This document shows positions 1 through 7,615 of a stretch of 64,000 nucleotides of DNA, one piece after another. Origin of the DNA: Streptomyces sp. H27-H5 (GTDB lineage: Bacteria; Actinomycetota; Actinomycetes; Streptomycetales; Streptomycetaceae); assembly GCF_026627505.1 (NCBI RefSeq), contig NZ_JAPNLK010000008.1:62001-126000 (forward strand). Reading direction: 5' to 3'. Both the position numbers and the translations under genes were made by a program. Numbering within the stretch: position 1 is the stretch's first letter; each line of letters begins with the position of its first letter. Below the pieces are notes generated by a model, which ran no database searches, was not told where the DNA came from, and saw only the letters and a list, made by a program, of their open reading frames with translations.

Positions 1-51
1 CGCGGGAACCTTGGACGGATCCGCACGGGAGGGGGCCCGGCGTTCCCCAAC

Positions 52-1161
52 CTACTGGGCCACCAGTGGCTTCGCGTCGCGCGCCAGGGCGGTGAGCCGG
101 GATATGGCCCGGAAGTACTTCTTCCGATAGCCGCCGTTGAGCATTTCTTCACTGAACAGCCGGTCGAAGGGCAGTCCCGAGGCGAGTACGGGGACCTCCC
201 GGTCGTACAGCCGGTCGGCCAGGACGACCAGGCGCAGGGCCGTCGACTGGTCGGGGATCGGGCCGACGTCGGTCAGGCAGACGGCCGACACCCCGTCCGT
301 GAGCGCCCCGTAGCGGCTCGGGTGCACCTTCGCCAGGTGTTCCAGGAGCCCCGGGAAGTCGTCGAGGCTCGCGCCCGGGGTCGCGTACGCCGCCTTGGTG
401 ACCTGCTCGTCCGAGAACGGCGCGGGCGCCTCGGGCAGGCCCCGGTGCCGGTAGTCCTGGCCGTCGATGCGCAGCGGCCGGAAGTGCGAGGACAGGCCCT
501 GGATCTCCCGCAGGAAGTCGGCGGCGGCGAACCGGCCCTCGCCGAGCTTGCCGGGCAGCGTGTTGGAGGTGGCGGCCAGCGCCACGCCCTGCTCCACCAG
601 GCGGCTCAGCAGCGAGGACACCAGCACGGTGTCGCCCGGGTCGTCGAGCTCGAACTCGTCGATGCACAGGAGCCGGTGCCCGCCCAGCGTCCGCACGGTC
701 TGCTGGAAGCCCAGGGCGCCGACCAGGTTGGTCAGCTCCACGAAGGTGCCGAAGGCCTTCAGCGCCGGTTCCGCGGGGGTGGCGTGCCACAGGGAGGCGA
801 GCAGGTGGGTCTTGCCGACGCCGTAGCCGCCGTCGAGGTACACCCCGCGCGGGGCGGCGGCGGGCGCGGCGGGCTTCCTCGCGAACCAGCGCCGCTTGCC
901 GGAGCCGCTCGCGTGGGCCCCGCCCAGACCGGCCGCGAAGCCGGCGAGGACGGTGACGGCCTCGGACTGGCTCGGCTGCGTCGGGTCCGGGTCGTACGTC
1001 TCGAAGCGCACCGAGTCGAAGCGCGGCGGCGGCACCATCTCGGCGACGAGCCGCTCGGCGGGCACGTGCGGGGCGCGGGCGCACAGCGCCTGGGGGCCCT
1101 CGTCGGCTATCGGCGGCTGCCCGGCGGCGGCGGAACCAGAGGTCGAGACAGAGGTGGACAC
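52..1161 (-). CDS. zapE: Cell division protein ZapE (AFG1-like ATPase)
   Basis: P-loop ATPase of the AFG1/ZapE family, which in proteobacteria associates with the division ring; its actinobacterial role is less clear. The Walker A reads GGYGVGKTHLL and a Walker B-like LLCIDEFELDD follows, with SNTLPGKLGEGRF further on as a family-like motif. The family usually spans 350-400 aa, and this is 369 aa. I chose GTG at 1161 because TTAAGGG lies just upstream. An in-frame ATG at 1188 would leave only 9 bp to the divergent gene. The first ~45 residues are low-complexity and poorly constrained. The gene is divergent from the RibD-like reductase, so promoters must overlap in the short gap. Family call firm, start uncertain. 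Confidence 0.88.
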   Translation of the reverse strand: MSTSVSTSGSAAAGQPPIADEGPQALCARAPHVPAERLVAEMVPPPRFDSVRFETYDPDPTQPSQSEAVTVLAGFAAGLGGAHASGSGKRRWFARKPAAPAAAPRGVYLDGGYGVGKTHLLASLWHATPAEPALKAFGTFVELTNLVGALGFQQTVRTLGGHRLLCIDEFELDDPGDTVLVSSLLSRLVEQGVALAATSNTLPGKLGEGRFAAADFLREIQGLSSHFRPLRIDGQDYRHRGLPEAPAPFSDEQVTKAAYATPGASLDDFPGLLEHLAKVHPSRYGALTDGVSAVCLTDVGPIPDQSTALRLVVLADRLYDREVPVLASGLPFDRLFSEEMLNGGYRKKYFRAISRLTALARDAKPLVAQ

Positions 1162-1197
1162 AGCCCTTAACTCTACGGGGCGTGCCACACTGCACCG

Positions 1198-1971
1198 ATG
1201 CGACGCCTGTTCCCTGTGACCGATCAGACATCAGCAGCCCGGAGCGACCGCGAATGGTCGTTCGACGAGCTCGCGGACGCGTACGCGTACCCGGCGCTCG
1301 ACGCCGGCGCCCACTGGCTGCGGGCCAACATGGTCTCCACTCTGGACGGGGCCGCCCAGCACGACGGCCGCTCGCAGCCCATCTCGGGCGAGACCGACAT
1401 GCGGATCTTCGGCACCCTGCGGGCCCTGGCCGATGTGGTGGTCGTGGGTGCGGAAACGGTTCGCCAGGAGGGGTACCGGCCCGCCCGCGCCCGCGAGGCG
1501 TTCGCGGCCCGCCGCAGCGCCGCCGGTCAGGGCCCGGCCGCCGCCATCGCGGTGATCACCGCCTCCATGGATCTGGACTTCTCGCTGCCGCTCTTCACCT
1601 CCCCCCTGGTGCCCACGCTGGTGCTGACCGGTGCCGGGGCACCCGCGGAGCGGGTCGCGGAGGCCACCCGGGCCGGGGCCGAGGTCGTGGTGGCGGGCGA
1701 CGGGTCCGCCGTGGACCCCGCCCGGGCGGTGGGGGAGCTCGCGGCCCGGGGGCTGCGCCGCCAGCTGACCGAGGGCGGGCCGAGGCTGCTGGGCCAGTTC
1801 GTGGCCGCCGATGTGCTGGACGAGCTGTGTCTGACGATCTCCCCGACGATGACCGCGGGGGGCGCCCAGCGGATCTCCGGAGGGCCTTCCGTCACGGTTC
1901 CGCACCGGCTCGCGCCCGCCTGCGTACTGGAAGAGGCCGGGTTCCTCTTCACCAGTTACCGTCGGATCTGA
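1198..1971 (+). CDS. RibD-C-like pyrimidine reductase family protein
   Basis: This 257-aa protein resembles the C-terminal reductase domain of RibD (dihydrofolate reductase fold, NADPH-dependent). Visible family features are the N-terminal LRANMVSTLDGAAQHDG segment, the SGETDMRIFGTLRALADVVVVGAETVR block, and LTEGGPRLLGQF near residue 200. The deaminase half of RibD is absent, so the true substrate is unknown; a role in riboflavin synthesis is only possible. The gene starts 37 bp from the zapE GTG on the other strand. A weak hairpin follows it. Confidence 0.8.
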   Translation: MRRLFPVTDQTSAARSDREWSFDELADAYAYPALDAGAHWLRANMVSTLDGAAQHDGRSQPISGETDMRIFGTLRALADVVVVGAETVRQEGYRPARAREAFAARRSAAGQGPAAAIAVITASMDLDFSLPLFTSPLVPTLVLTGAGAPAERVAEATRAGAEVVVAGDGSAVDPARAVGELAARGLRRQLTEGGPRLLGQFVAADVLDELCLTISPTMTAGGAQRISGGPSVTVPHRLAPACVLEEAGFLFTSYRRI

Positions 1972-1977
1972 CAAGGG

Positions 1978-1996
1978 GCGGAATTTGTCGTTCCGC
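1978..1996 (+). terminator. Weak hairpin after the RibD-like gene
   Basis: Arms GCGGAA and TTCCGC enclose a 7-nt loop, starting 7 bp after the stop codon. There is no clear T-tract. It could attenuate read-through into the next gene, but the stem is short and may be chance. Confidence 0.3.
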
Positions 1997-2105
1997 TTAG
2001 CTTTCGCTGGGCACACTACCTGCGCGGCCCCGTGTGACAGCGGGGCAGGATGGTTTCCGCAGGGGCCGGCTCGACCGGCCTCGGCCCATGAAGGAGAGGG
2101 CGTCC

Positions 2106-2573
2106 GTGTTCACGAGCGTATTGATGATCGAGCAGCCGCTGACCACGGTGGACGTGGACTTCGTCACCACCCTGCACGGAGACGACCAGGTCTCCTTCGT
2201 CGTCCTCATGCAACCCCGGGGTGACCAGGACCGCCTGCTCCGCGCCATCGACGACGTCGCGCTCGGCGAACTTCCCGAGGCCGTCCACGAGGGCGAGGAA
2301 CCCGAGGGGGAGGCCGCCCAGGGCCCCGCCGCGCAGGCCCTGGCGCACTCCCTGAACGCCCTGCGCCACAAGGGGGCCAACGCCACCGGCCAGATCATCG
2401 GAGCCCACCCCCTGGACAAGCTGAAGGCCGTCGTGGAGGAGACGAACGCCGACGAGGTGATCGTCCTGACCGCGCCGCACTTCGTCGAGGAGTTCTTCCA
2501 CCGGGACTGGGCCTCCCGCGCACGGCACAAGGTCGGTGTTCCGGTGCTCAAGCTCTTCGCCCACAACGAATAG
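2106..2573 (+). CDS. Conserved small actinobacterial protein, USP-like
   Basis: 155 aa beginning VFTSVLMIEQPLTTVDVDF. A longer frame opens upstream, but AAGGAGAGGG at 2091-2100 sits at ideal distance from GTG 2106, so that start is preferred. The middle is acidic (residues about 60-78, rich in E and P). The C-terminal half, with ADEVIVLTAPHFVEEFFHRD, looks like the alternating beta/alpha core of a universal-stress-protein fold. I recall homologues labelled 'indole-3-glycerol phosphate synthase' in streptomycete genomes, but no catalytic motif of that enzyme is visible and I do not use the name. It lies 46 bp upstream of murC and is probably co-transcribed with it. Function unknown. Confidence 0.75.
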   Translation: MFTSVLMIEQPLTTVDVDFVTTLHGDDQVSFVVLMQPRGDQDRLLRAIDDVALGELPEAVHEGEEPEGEAAQGPAAQALAHSLNALRHKGANATGQIIGAHPLDKLKAVVEETNADEVIVLTAPHFVEEFFHRDWASRARHKVGVPVLKLFAHNE

Positions 2574-2619
2574 GCTGGGCCCGGTTCACCTCTCGTACTC
2601 GATTCCTGGAGCGACCTGA

Positions 2620-4014
2620 ATGAAGCCCGGCCTGCCGACCGCCATGGAACGGCCCCACTTCATCGGCATCGGCGGCGCCGGCATGTCCGGCATCGCGAAG
2701 ATCCTCGCCCAGCGCGGGGCCGAGGTGGCCGGAAGCGACTCCCGTGACTCCGAGACCGCCCGGGCGCTGCGCGCCCACGGCGCCACGGTCCACATCGGGC
2801 ACGCCGCCGAGCACCTCGCCGACGACTCCACCTGCGTGGTCGTCTCCAGCGCCATCCGGGTCGACAACCCGGAGCTGGTCCGCGCCGCCGAACTGGGCAT
2901 CCCCGTCGTGCACCGCTCCGACGCCCTCGCCGCCCTGATGGACGGCCCGCGCGCGATCGCCGTCGCCGGCACGCACGGCAAGACCACCACCACCTCGATG
3001 CTGGCGGTGTCCCTCTCGGCCCTGGGCCTGGACCCCTCGTACGCCATCGGCGGCGACCTCGACGTCCCCGGCTCCAACGCCCACCACGGCGCGGGCGACA
3101 TCTTCGTCGCCGAGGCGGACGAGAGCGACCGCAGCTTCCACAAGTACACCCCGCAGGTCGCGATCATCCTCAATGCGGAACTCGACCACCACGCGAACTA
3201 CGCGTCGATGGAGGAGATCCACGAGTCCTTCGAGACCTTCGTCGGCAAGATCGTCCCCGGTGGCACCCTCGTCATCGCCCACGGTCAGGAGGGCGCCGCC
3301 GAGATCGCCCGCCGGGTCGCCGACCGGGACGGCCTCACCGTCGTCACCTACGGCGAGGAGCCCGAGGCCGACGTCCGGATCACGAAGATCACCCCGCGCG
3401 GTCTGACCAGCGAGGTCACCGTCGTCGTCGACGGCCGGATGCTCACCTTCACCGTCTCCGTGCCCGGCCGCCACTACGCGCACAACGCCGTCGCGGCCCT
3501 CGCCGCCGGTGTCGCGCTCGGCATCCCCGCCCACAACCTGGCCTCCGCCCTCGGCAAGTACACCGGGGTCAAGCGCCGCCTCCAGCTCAAGGGCGAGGAG
3601 GCCGGCGTCCAGGTCATCGACTCCTACGCGCACCACCCGACGGAGATGACCGCCGACCTGGAGGCCATCCGCGGCGCCGCCGGGGACTCCCGCATCCTGG
3701 TGGTCTTCCAGCCCCACCTCTTCTCCCGCACCCAGGAACTCGGCAAGGAGATGGGCCGGGCCCTGGCCCTCGCCGACGCCTCGGTGGTCCTGGACATCTA
3801 CCCGGCCCGCGAGGACCCGATCCCCGGCATCACCAGCGAGCTGATCATCGCCGCCGCCCGCACCGCGGGCGCCGACGTGAGCGCCGAGCACGACAAGGCG
3901 GCCGTCGCCGACGTCATCGCGGGAATGGCGAAGCCCGGTGATCTCGTTCTCACCATGGGCGCGGGCGACGTCACGGACCTGGGTCCCCAGATCCTCGCCC
4001 GGCTGTCGAACTGA
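2620..4014 (+). CDS. murC: UDP-N-acetylmuramate--L-alanine ligase
   Basis: Cytoplasmic ATP-dependent ligase that adds L-Ala to UDP-MurNAc, the first amino acid of the peptidoglycan stem. The 464 aa match the family length. Visible motifs are the N-terminal nucleotide-sugar loop GIGGAGMSG (residues 16-24), the ATP P-loop AGTHGKTTTT (116-125), EADESDRSF, and YAHHPTEM in the C-terminal half. The Mur ligase three-domain order is intact. This murC stands outside the dcw cell-division cluster, next to msrB, an arrangement I recall for other streptomycetes. GGAGCGACCTG provides a ribosome site before ATG 2620. It shares its direction with msrB, 15 bp downstream. Confidence 0.95.
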   Translation: MKPGLPTAMERPHFIGIGGAGMSGIAKILAQRGAEVAGSDSRDSETARALRAHGATVHIGHAAEHLADDSTCVVVSSAIRVDNPELVRAAELGIPVVHRSDALAALMDGPRAIAVAGTHGKTTTTSMLAVSLSALGLDPSYAIGGDLDVPGSNAHHGAGDIFVAEADESDRSFHKYTPQVAIILNAELDHHANYASMEEIHESFETFVGKIVPGGTLVIAHGQEGAAEIARRVADRDGLTVVTYGEEPEADVRITKITPRGLTSEVTVVVDGRMLTFTVSVPGRHYAHNAVAALAAGVALGIPAHNLASALGKYTGVKRRLQLKGEEAGVQVIDSYAHHPTEMTADLEAIRGAAGDSRILVVFQPHLFSRTQELGKEMGRALALADASVVLDIYPAREDPIPGITSELIIAAARTAGADVSAEHDKAAVADVIAGMAKPGDLVLTMGAGDVTDLGPQILARLSN

Positions 4015-4029
4015 GGGAGCGGGAACGTC

Positions 4030-4437
4030 ATGGCGTACGAGGTCGAGAAGACGGACGAGCAGTGGCAGGCGGAGCTGACCCCGTCCGAGTACCAGGTGCT
4101 GCGTCTCGCCGGCACCGAGCCCGCCTTCCGCGGTGAGTACACCGACACCAAGACGGAAGGCGTCTACTCCTGCCGGGGCTGCGGCTCCGAGCTGTTCCGC
4201 TCGTCGGAGAAGTTCGAGTCGCACTGCGGCTGGCCGTCCTTCTTCGACCCGAAGGACACCGACGCGGTCGAACTGATCGCCGACACCTCGCACGGCATGG
4301 TCCGCACCGAGGTCCGCTGCGCGAAGTGCGGCTCGCACCTGGGCCACGTCTTCGAGGGCGAGGGGTACCCCACCCCCACCGACCAGCGGTACTGCATCAA
4401 CAGCATCTCCCTGCGGCTGAGCCCCGACGCGTCCTGA
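4030..4437 (+). CDS. msrB: Peptide-methionine (R)-S-oxide reductase
   Basis: Repairs methionine-R-sulfoxide in proteins. The 135 aa cover the whole MsrB fold. Zinc ligands C48/C51 and C97/C100 are present, and the catalytic cysteine is C122 in the RYCINSISL signature; C66 lies in the SHCGWPSF motif. Start ATG 4030 follows GAGGGAGCGGGAACG. It is 15 bp after murC and probably in the same transcript. Two strong hairpins follow immediately. Confidence 0.95.
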   Translation: MAYEVEKTDEQWQAELTPSEYQVLRLAGTEPAFRGEYTDTKTEGVYSCRGCGSELFRSSEKFESHCGWPSFFDPKDTDAVELIADTSHGMVRTEVRCAKCGSHLGHVFEGEGYPTPTDQRYCINSISLRLSPDAS

Positions 4438-4445
4438 CGCGCCAC

Positions 4446-4487
4446 CCCGTGCCCGTGTCGACACCCCGGTGACGGCACGGGCACGGG
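4446..4487 (+). terminator. Hairpin terminator after msrB
   Basis: Perfect 12-bp inverted repeat, arms CCCGTGCCCGTG (4446-4457) and CACGGGCACGGG (4476-4487), with an 18-nt loop, starting 9 bp past the msrB stop. There is no U-tract, which is usual for high-GC actinomycete terminators. Confidence 0.75.
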
Positions 4488-4491
4488 CGGG

Positions 4492-4530
4492 CCGGGAGAT
4501 CACCCGGTCGTTCGCCGGCTGATCTCCCGG
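4492..4530. terminator. Second hairpin, probably bidirectional
   Basis: Perfect 11-bp arms CCGGGAGATCA and TGATCTCCCGG with an inner CCGG/CCGG pair. It lies between convergent msrB and the kinase gene, whose stop codon begins 8 bp away. It therefore likely ends the large minus-strand operon and backs up the msrB terminator. Confidence 0.75.
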
Positions 4531-4537
4531 GCCGCGC

Positions 4538-5866
4538 TCACTTGCGTACGACGGCCCGCGCCCCGCCGAAGTCCAACTCCAGCCCGGAGCGCAGCGGAAC
4601 GGTCTGGCCCGGGGCGATCTGTTGCGTACCGCCGTCGGCCCGGGTGCCCGTCCAAGTCCCCGACGACCGGTTCGCCAGCCCGAACCGGCCCGGCTTCTGC
4701 GGGTGTTCGGTCAGCTCGGCCACCAGCGTCCCGTCCCCGTAGTCGTGCCGGGACGGCTCCGGCGCCAGGTGGTGCGCCTGCACCCGCGAGTGCCGGTGCA
4801 ACAGGATGTGGTGCTCGGTGCGCGGCGGGGGAGTGGTCAACACCAGCCGGGGCGGCAGCAGCAGCGCGTTCCCGCAGCTCCAGCAGTCGCCCGCGACGGC
4901 GCCCCGGGGCTCGGTCATGTTCTGGCGCCCGCAGTGCGCGCACTCCACCACCGAGTCGAGCACCGCCCGCAGGGTGTCCCGCCACTCCGATTCCCGGACC
5001 CGGGCCGCCGGATCGACCAGACCGACGGTGAAGTTCCGCGTGAACAGGGCGTGCAGGGAAGCCGGCGCCGCCGCCCAGGTGGCGAGCACCGTCGTGTGCT
5101 CGACGGGGTCCGGGGCGTTGGCGTCGTCCTGCGGATCGAAGACGAACAGCGGCCGCTTCCCGTACAGCTTGCGCTCGGCGGCCTCGTCCAGGCAACGGAT
5201 CTCCAACTCCAGCTTGCCCCGGAGCGGGTGATGGTTCATCAGCAGCATGAACAGCAGCACCGACAGGGAATGCAGATCACTCTGCGTCCCCGGTCGGGCC
5301 CCGGGGTCGCCGCGGACCAGTTCGGGAGCCATGAACGCCATGGTCCCCGAGATGCCGGTGCTGTCCCCCTCCACCACCGCGTTGTCGTTGTCGCAGACCA
5401 GCACGTCCCCGGTCAGCGGATCGAAGAAGATGTTCCCCCAGGAGATGTCCCGGTACGCGATCCCGCGCGAGTGCAACGCCTGGTACGCCTCGACGGTGTA
5501 GAGGCAGGCGGTGAGCAGGGCCCGGGGGGTCGTGCGCAGCGCCCGGCGGAACAGCAGCGGCAGCCCCTTGAACCGCTCGGGCCGGACGTCCATCAGGTAA
5601 CCGAAGCCGCCCCGGTGGTCGGCGACGAACTCCCGCGGCCACAGGAACCGGTCGTCGTCGAAGTCCCGCTCCACCAACTGGCGCACGATGGCCTGCTGTT
5701 CCGGGGTGGCGCAGGACGGGTAGTACCACTTCAGCGCCTGGTCCCCGGCCGGGGTCCGCACCCGGTACACCTCCCCCTGGCCGCCCGAGCCGAGCAGGTC
5801 GAAGACCTCCAGGGCGGTGCCGCTGTCCGTGGTCAGCGACGTTCCGCTGTCGAGCATGCCGCTCAT
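4538..5866 (-). CDS. Protein kinase with zinc ribbon and FHA-like tail (TerY-P type)
   Basis: 442 aa in three parts. The kinase domain (about 20-300) has a glycine loop GSGGQG (26-31), lysine K46, a catalytic loop with D140 and N144 (RDISWGN in place of HRDxxxxN), a DFG-equivalent at D159 (VCDND) and an APE motif, MAPEL, at 179-183. Next is a zinc ribbon, C309/C312 and C328/C331. Last is a beta-rich FHA-like segment (about 355-440). This resembles the kinase of TerY-phosphatase-kinase triads described by Aravind's group. It is the last gene of the operon; its ATG overlaps the PP2C stop as ATGA. It probably phosphorylates operon partners, with the PP2C reversing this; that is inference. Confidence 0.85.
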   Translation of the reverse strand: MSGMLDSGTSLTTDSGTALEVFDLLGSGGQGEVYRVRTPAGDQALKWYYPSCATPEQQAIVRQLVERDFDDDRFLWPREFVADHRGGFGYLMDVRPERFKGLPLLFRRALRTTPRALLTACLYTVEAYQALHSRGIAYRDISWGNIFFDPLTGDVLVCDNDNAVVEGDSTGISGTMAFMAPELVRGDPGARPGTQSDLHSLSVLLFMLLMNHHPLRGKLELEIRCLDEAAERKLYGKRPLFVFDPQDDANAPDPVEHTTVLATWAAAPASLHALFTRNFTVGLVDPAARVRESEWRDTLRAVLDSVVECAHCGRQNMTEPRGAVAGDCWSCGNALLLPPRLVLTTPPPRTEHHILLHRHSRVQAHHLAPEPSRHDYGDGTLVAELTEHPQKPGRFGLANRSSGTWTGTRADGGTQQIAPGQTVPLRSGLELDFGGARAVVRK

Positions 5867-6753
5867 CGATCACTCCCGTGCGGTTCCGTCGGTACGTCGT
5901 GCGGCGCCGGGTGCGCCGTCGGCGGGGCGGCCGGATGCCAGGCGGCCACCAGGGTGGTGTCGTCCCCGGAGTGCCGTGAGGCCTTGCCCAGCCACTGCGG
6001 CAGGTCGGCCCGTACGCGGGACGCGCCGTCCTGCGCCAACCGGTCCTCCAGCCCCGCGATGAACTGGCGAAAGCCCAGGTCGTCGGTGAAGCTCTTGGAC
6101 AGCCCGTCGGTGGAGCAGGCGATCAGCAGGGGGAGCCGCGCCGGTTCGGTCACCGGATCCCAGTGCGTGCGGACGCGTAGCCAGGCGCGCGGCGTGCACA
6201 GCGACTCCGTCTCGTCGCCCAGGTCGGCCTCGGCGGGCGCGAGGGGCACGCTCACCGATCCGGCTCCGGACATCACCGTCAGCTCACCGTCCCCGAGCTG
6301 CCAGGCCGCGAAGACCCGGGGGGTGAGGACCGCGCCGACGAACGTGCTCCCGTACAGCAGCACCTTGTCGTCCTCCGACACCCCCGGATCCTCGTGGGTG
6401 CGGTGCCGCTCCCAGTGGCCCAGCACCTTCTCCCGCCAGGCGTGGACCAGTTGGCGCGGGAAGGTGTGCTGCGCGTAGTGCATCAGCCAGGCCAGGCTCG
6501 GCGGACGGTCGTCACCCGGCGGGTGGGCGAGCCGGCCGAACAGCCGGGCCTCCGCGACGAAGAGGTCCACCGCGTAGTGGGAACCCTGATGGCTGCGCGC
6601 GTGCACCGCCGAGCCGTGGCCGTCGGCCACCGCCAGGATCAGCGGCTCCTGCGCGCTGCCGTTCCCCTCGACCTCGCAGTAGTCCTGGTTGCGCGCCTTG
6701 TGTGCGCCCTGGACGCTCTCGCGAAAGGTCTCCCAGTGCTGCGCGGCGGGCAC
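5863..6753 (-). CDS. PP2C-type protein phosphatase
   Basis: 296 aa with PP2C metal-site motifs: N22-Q-D24 near the start, VADGHG (D44 to G47), the STDGLSKS block in the middle and GDDTTLVAAW near the C-terminus. All the acidic metal-binding positions I can locate are kept, so activity is likely. It starts at GTG 6753. Its stop overlaps the kinase ATG, which makes a kinase/phosphatase pair under tight stoichiometric coupling. The C-terminal 20 residues are H/P-rich and seem disordered. It is cytoplasmic, with no membrane segment. Confidence 0.88.
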   Translation of the reverse strand: MPAAQHWETFRESVQGAHKARNQDYCEVEGNGSAQEPLILAVADGHGSAVHARSHQGSHYAVDLFVAEARLFGRLAHPPGDDRPPSLAWLMHYAQHTFPRQLVHAWREKVLGHWERHRTHEDPGVSEDDKVLLYGSTFVGAVLTPRVFAAWQLGDGELTVMSGAGSVSVPLAPAEADLGDETESLCTPRAWLRVRTHWDPVTEPARLPLLIACSTDGLSKSFTDDLGFRQFIAGLEDRLAQDGASRVRADLPQWLGKASRHSGDDTTLVAAWHPAAPPTAHPAPHDVPTEPHGSDR

Positions 6754-6789
6754 GGGGGACGCGGGCCCCCCCCGGGGGCGCGGGGTCGC

Positions 6790-7482
6790 TCACCATACGT
6801 CGTCTTCGTCGTCGTCCAACGTCAGCGGGGCGAACGGGGGCTGCTTGGTCAACGTCACGTCCCCCGGCCCCGCCATCGGCTGCGACGCCGCCTTCACCGC
6901 GGCCGTCGAGGCCCACCGGATGGCCGCGGCGAGCTGCTTGGGACTGTTCGCGTCCAGCGGCTGGAGCTCCGGGTTCCCCAGGAACTCCTGGAGCACCGTG
7001 CGGTCGGCGTCCGCGCCGATCGCGATGGCCACCCGGACCGCCTTGCGCCCCCACGGGGTCGCGTCGACGGCCCGCAGCCCCGACTTCCAGTCGTCCGTGG
7101 GAACCCCGTCGGAGACCAGAGCCAGCACCGGCTTCAGGGCCCGCTGCGGCATCGGCGGCGTCTCCAGCTCGCGCGCCGCCAGGTGCAGGGCCTCACCCAG
7201 GTTGGTCATCCCGTCGACCTGGACGTCCTGCCAGGTGAACTGTTCCACGGGCACCGGGTCCTGGTGGTGCCACCGGGCGGTCGTCGAGAACGTCATCGTG
7301 CGCAGCATCAATTGGGCCGCCGGATTGTCCTGCGCGACCGCGCGCATCTCCGGAACGGCCTCTCTGATGGCGTAGTTGAGCTGGCCGATCTTCTCGCCCT
7401 GCATCGAGTACGAGCAGTCGAGCAGCCAGATGAAATGGACGGGCCGGTGCGCCATGGCTCCGCCGGGGATGTCACTCACCAC
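6790..7482 (-). CDS. TerY-like von Willebrand factor A protein
   Basis: 230 aa, a single vWA domain with a complete metal-ion-dependent adhesion site: D22-x-S24-x-S26 (LLDCSYSM), T93 (GMTNLGEAL) and D125 (ALVSDGVPTDDW). This is the form seen in TerY proteins of tellurite-resistance-linked operons, where it pairs with a PP2C and a kinase. The tail ends in an acidic DDDEDDVW. GGAGG stands just upstream of two consecutive GTGs (7482 and 7479), and either may be used. It probably presents or assembles complexes in a metal-dependent way. No tellurium-resistance genes (TerD, TerC) are nearby. Confidence 0.88.
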   Translation of the reverse strand: MVSDIPGGAMAHRPVHFIWLLDCSYSMQGEKIGQLNYAIREAVPEMRAVAQDNPAAQLMLRTMTFSTTARWHHQDPVPVEQFTWQDVQVDGMTNLGEALHLAARELETPPMPQRALKPVLALVSDGVPTDDWKSGLRAVDATPWGRKAVRVAIAIGADADRTVLQEFLGNPELQPLDANSPKQLAAAIRWASTAAVKAASQPMAGPGDVTLTKQPPFAPLTLDDDEDDVW

Positions 7483-7498
7483 ATACCTCCCTCGAACC

Positions 7499-7615
7499 TC
7501 ACATGAGACAAAGAACAGGAATCACGACGGCGGCGACCGCGACCACCGCGACCGCCACCCCGAGCAGGACCAGCATCAAGCGCCGCCCCCGCACGATCTG
7601 CGGTGTCACCGTCAT
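7499..7615 (-). CDS. 38-aa single-pass membrane peptide
   Basis: A very short gene with ATG at 7613-7615 overlapping the GTPase stop (ATGA), so translation is coupled. The product begins MTVTPQIVRGRR and then has one hydrophobic helix of about 23 V/A/L/I residues (14-37), predicted N-in by the positive residues. It lies between the membrane GTPase and the vWA gene. A membrane anchor or assembly factor for the system is a reasonable guess. It is easily missed because of its length. Its reality rests on the overlap and the clean transmembrane pattern. Confidence 0.7.
   Translation of the reverse strand: MTVTPQIVRGRRLMLVLLGVAVAVVAVAAVVIPVLCLM

Noticed and set aside
322..1170. Long plus-strand frames opposite zapE and many other genes (for example 4622-6478, 9828-12566, 12125-13303, 29721-33167)
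   Set aside because: They mirror coding genes, have arginine/proline/glycine-rich compositions with no motifs, and arise from GC-rich third positions on the opposite strand.
2034..2105. Upstream extension of the 155-aa gene to position 2034
   Set aside because: The ribosome site AAGGAGAGGG at 2091 fits GTG 2106 best; the extension has no conserved feature.
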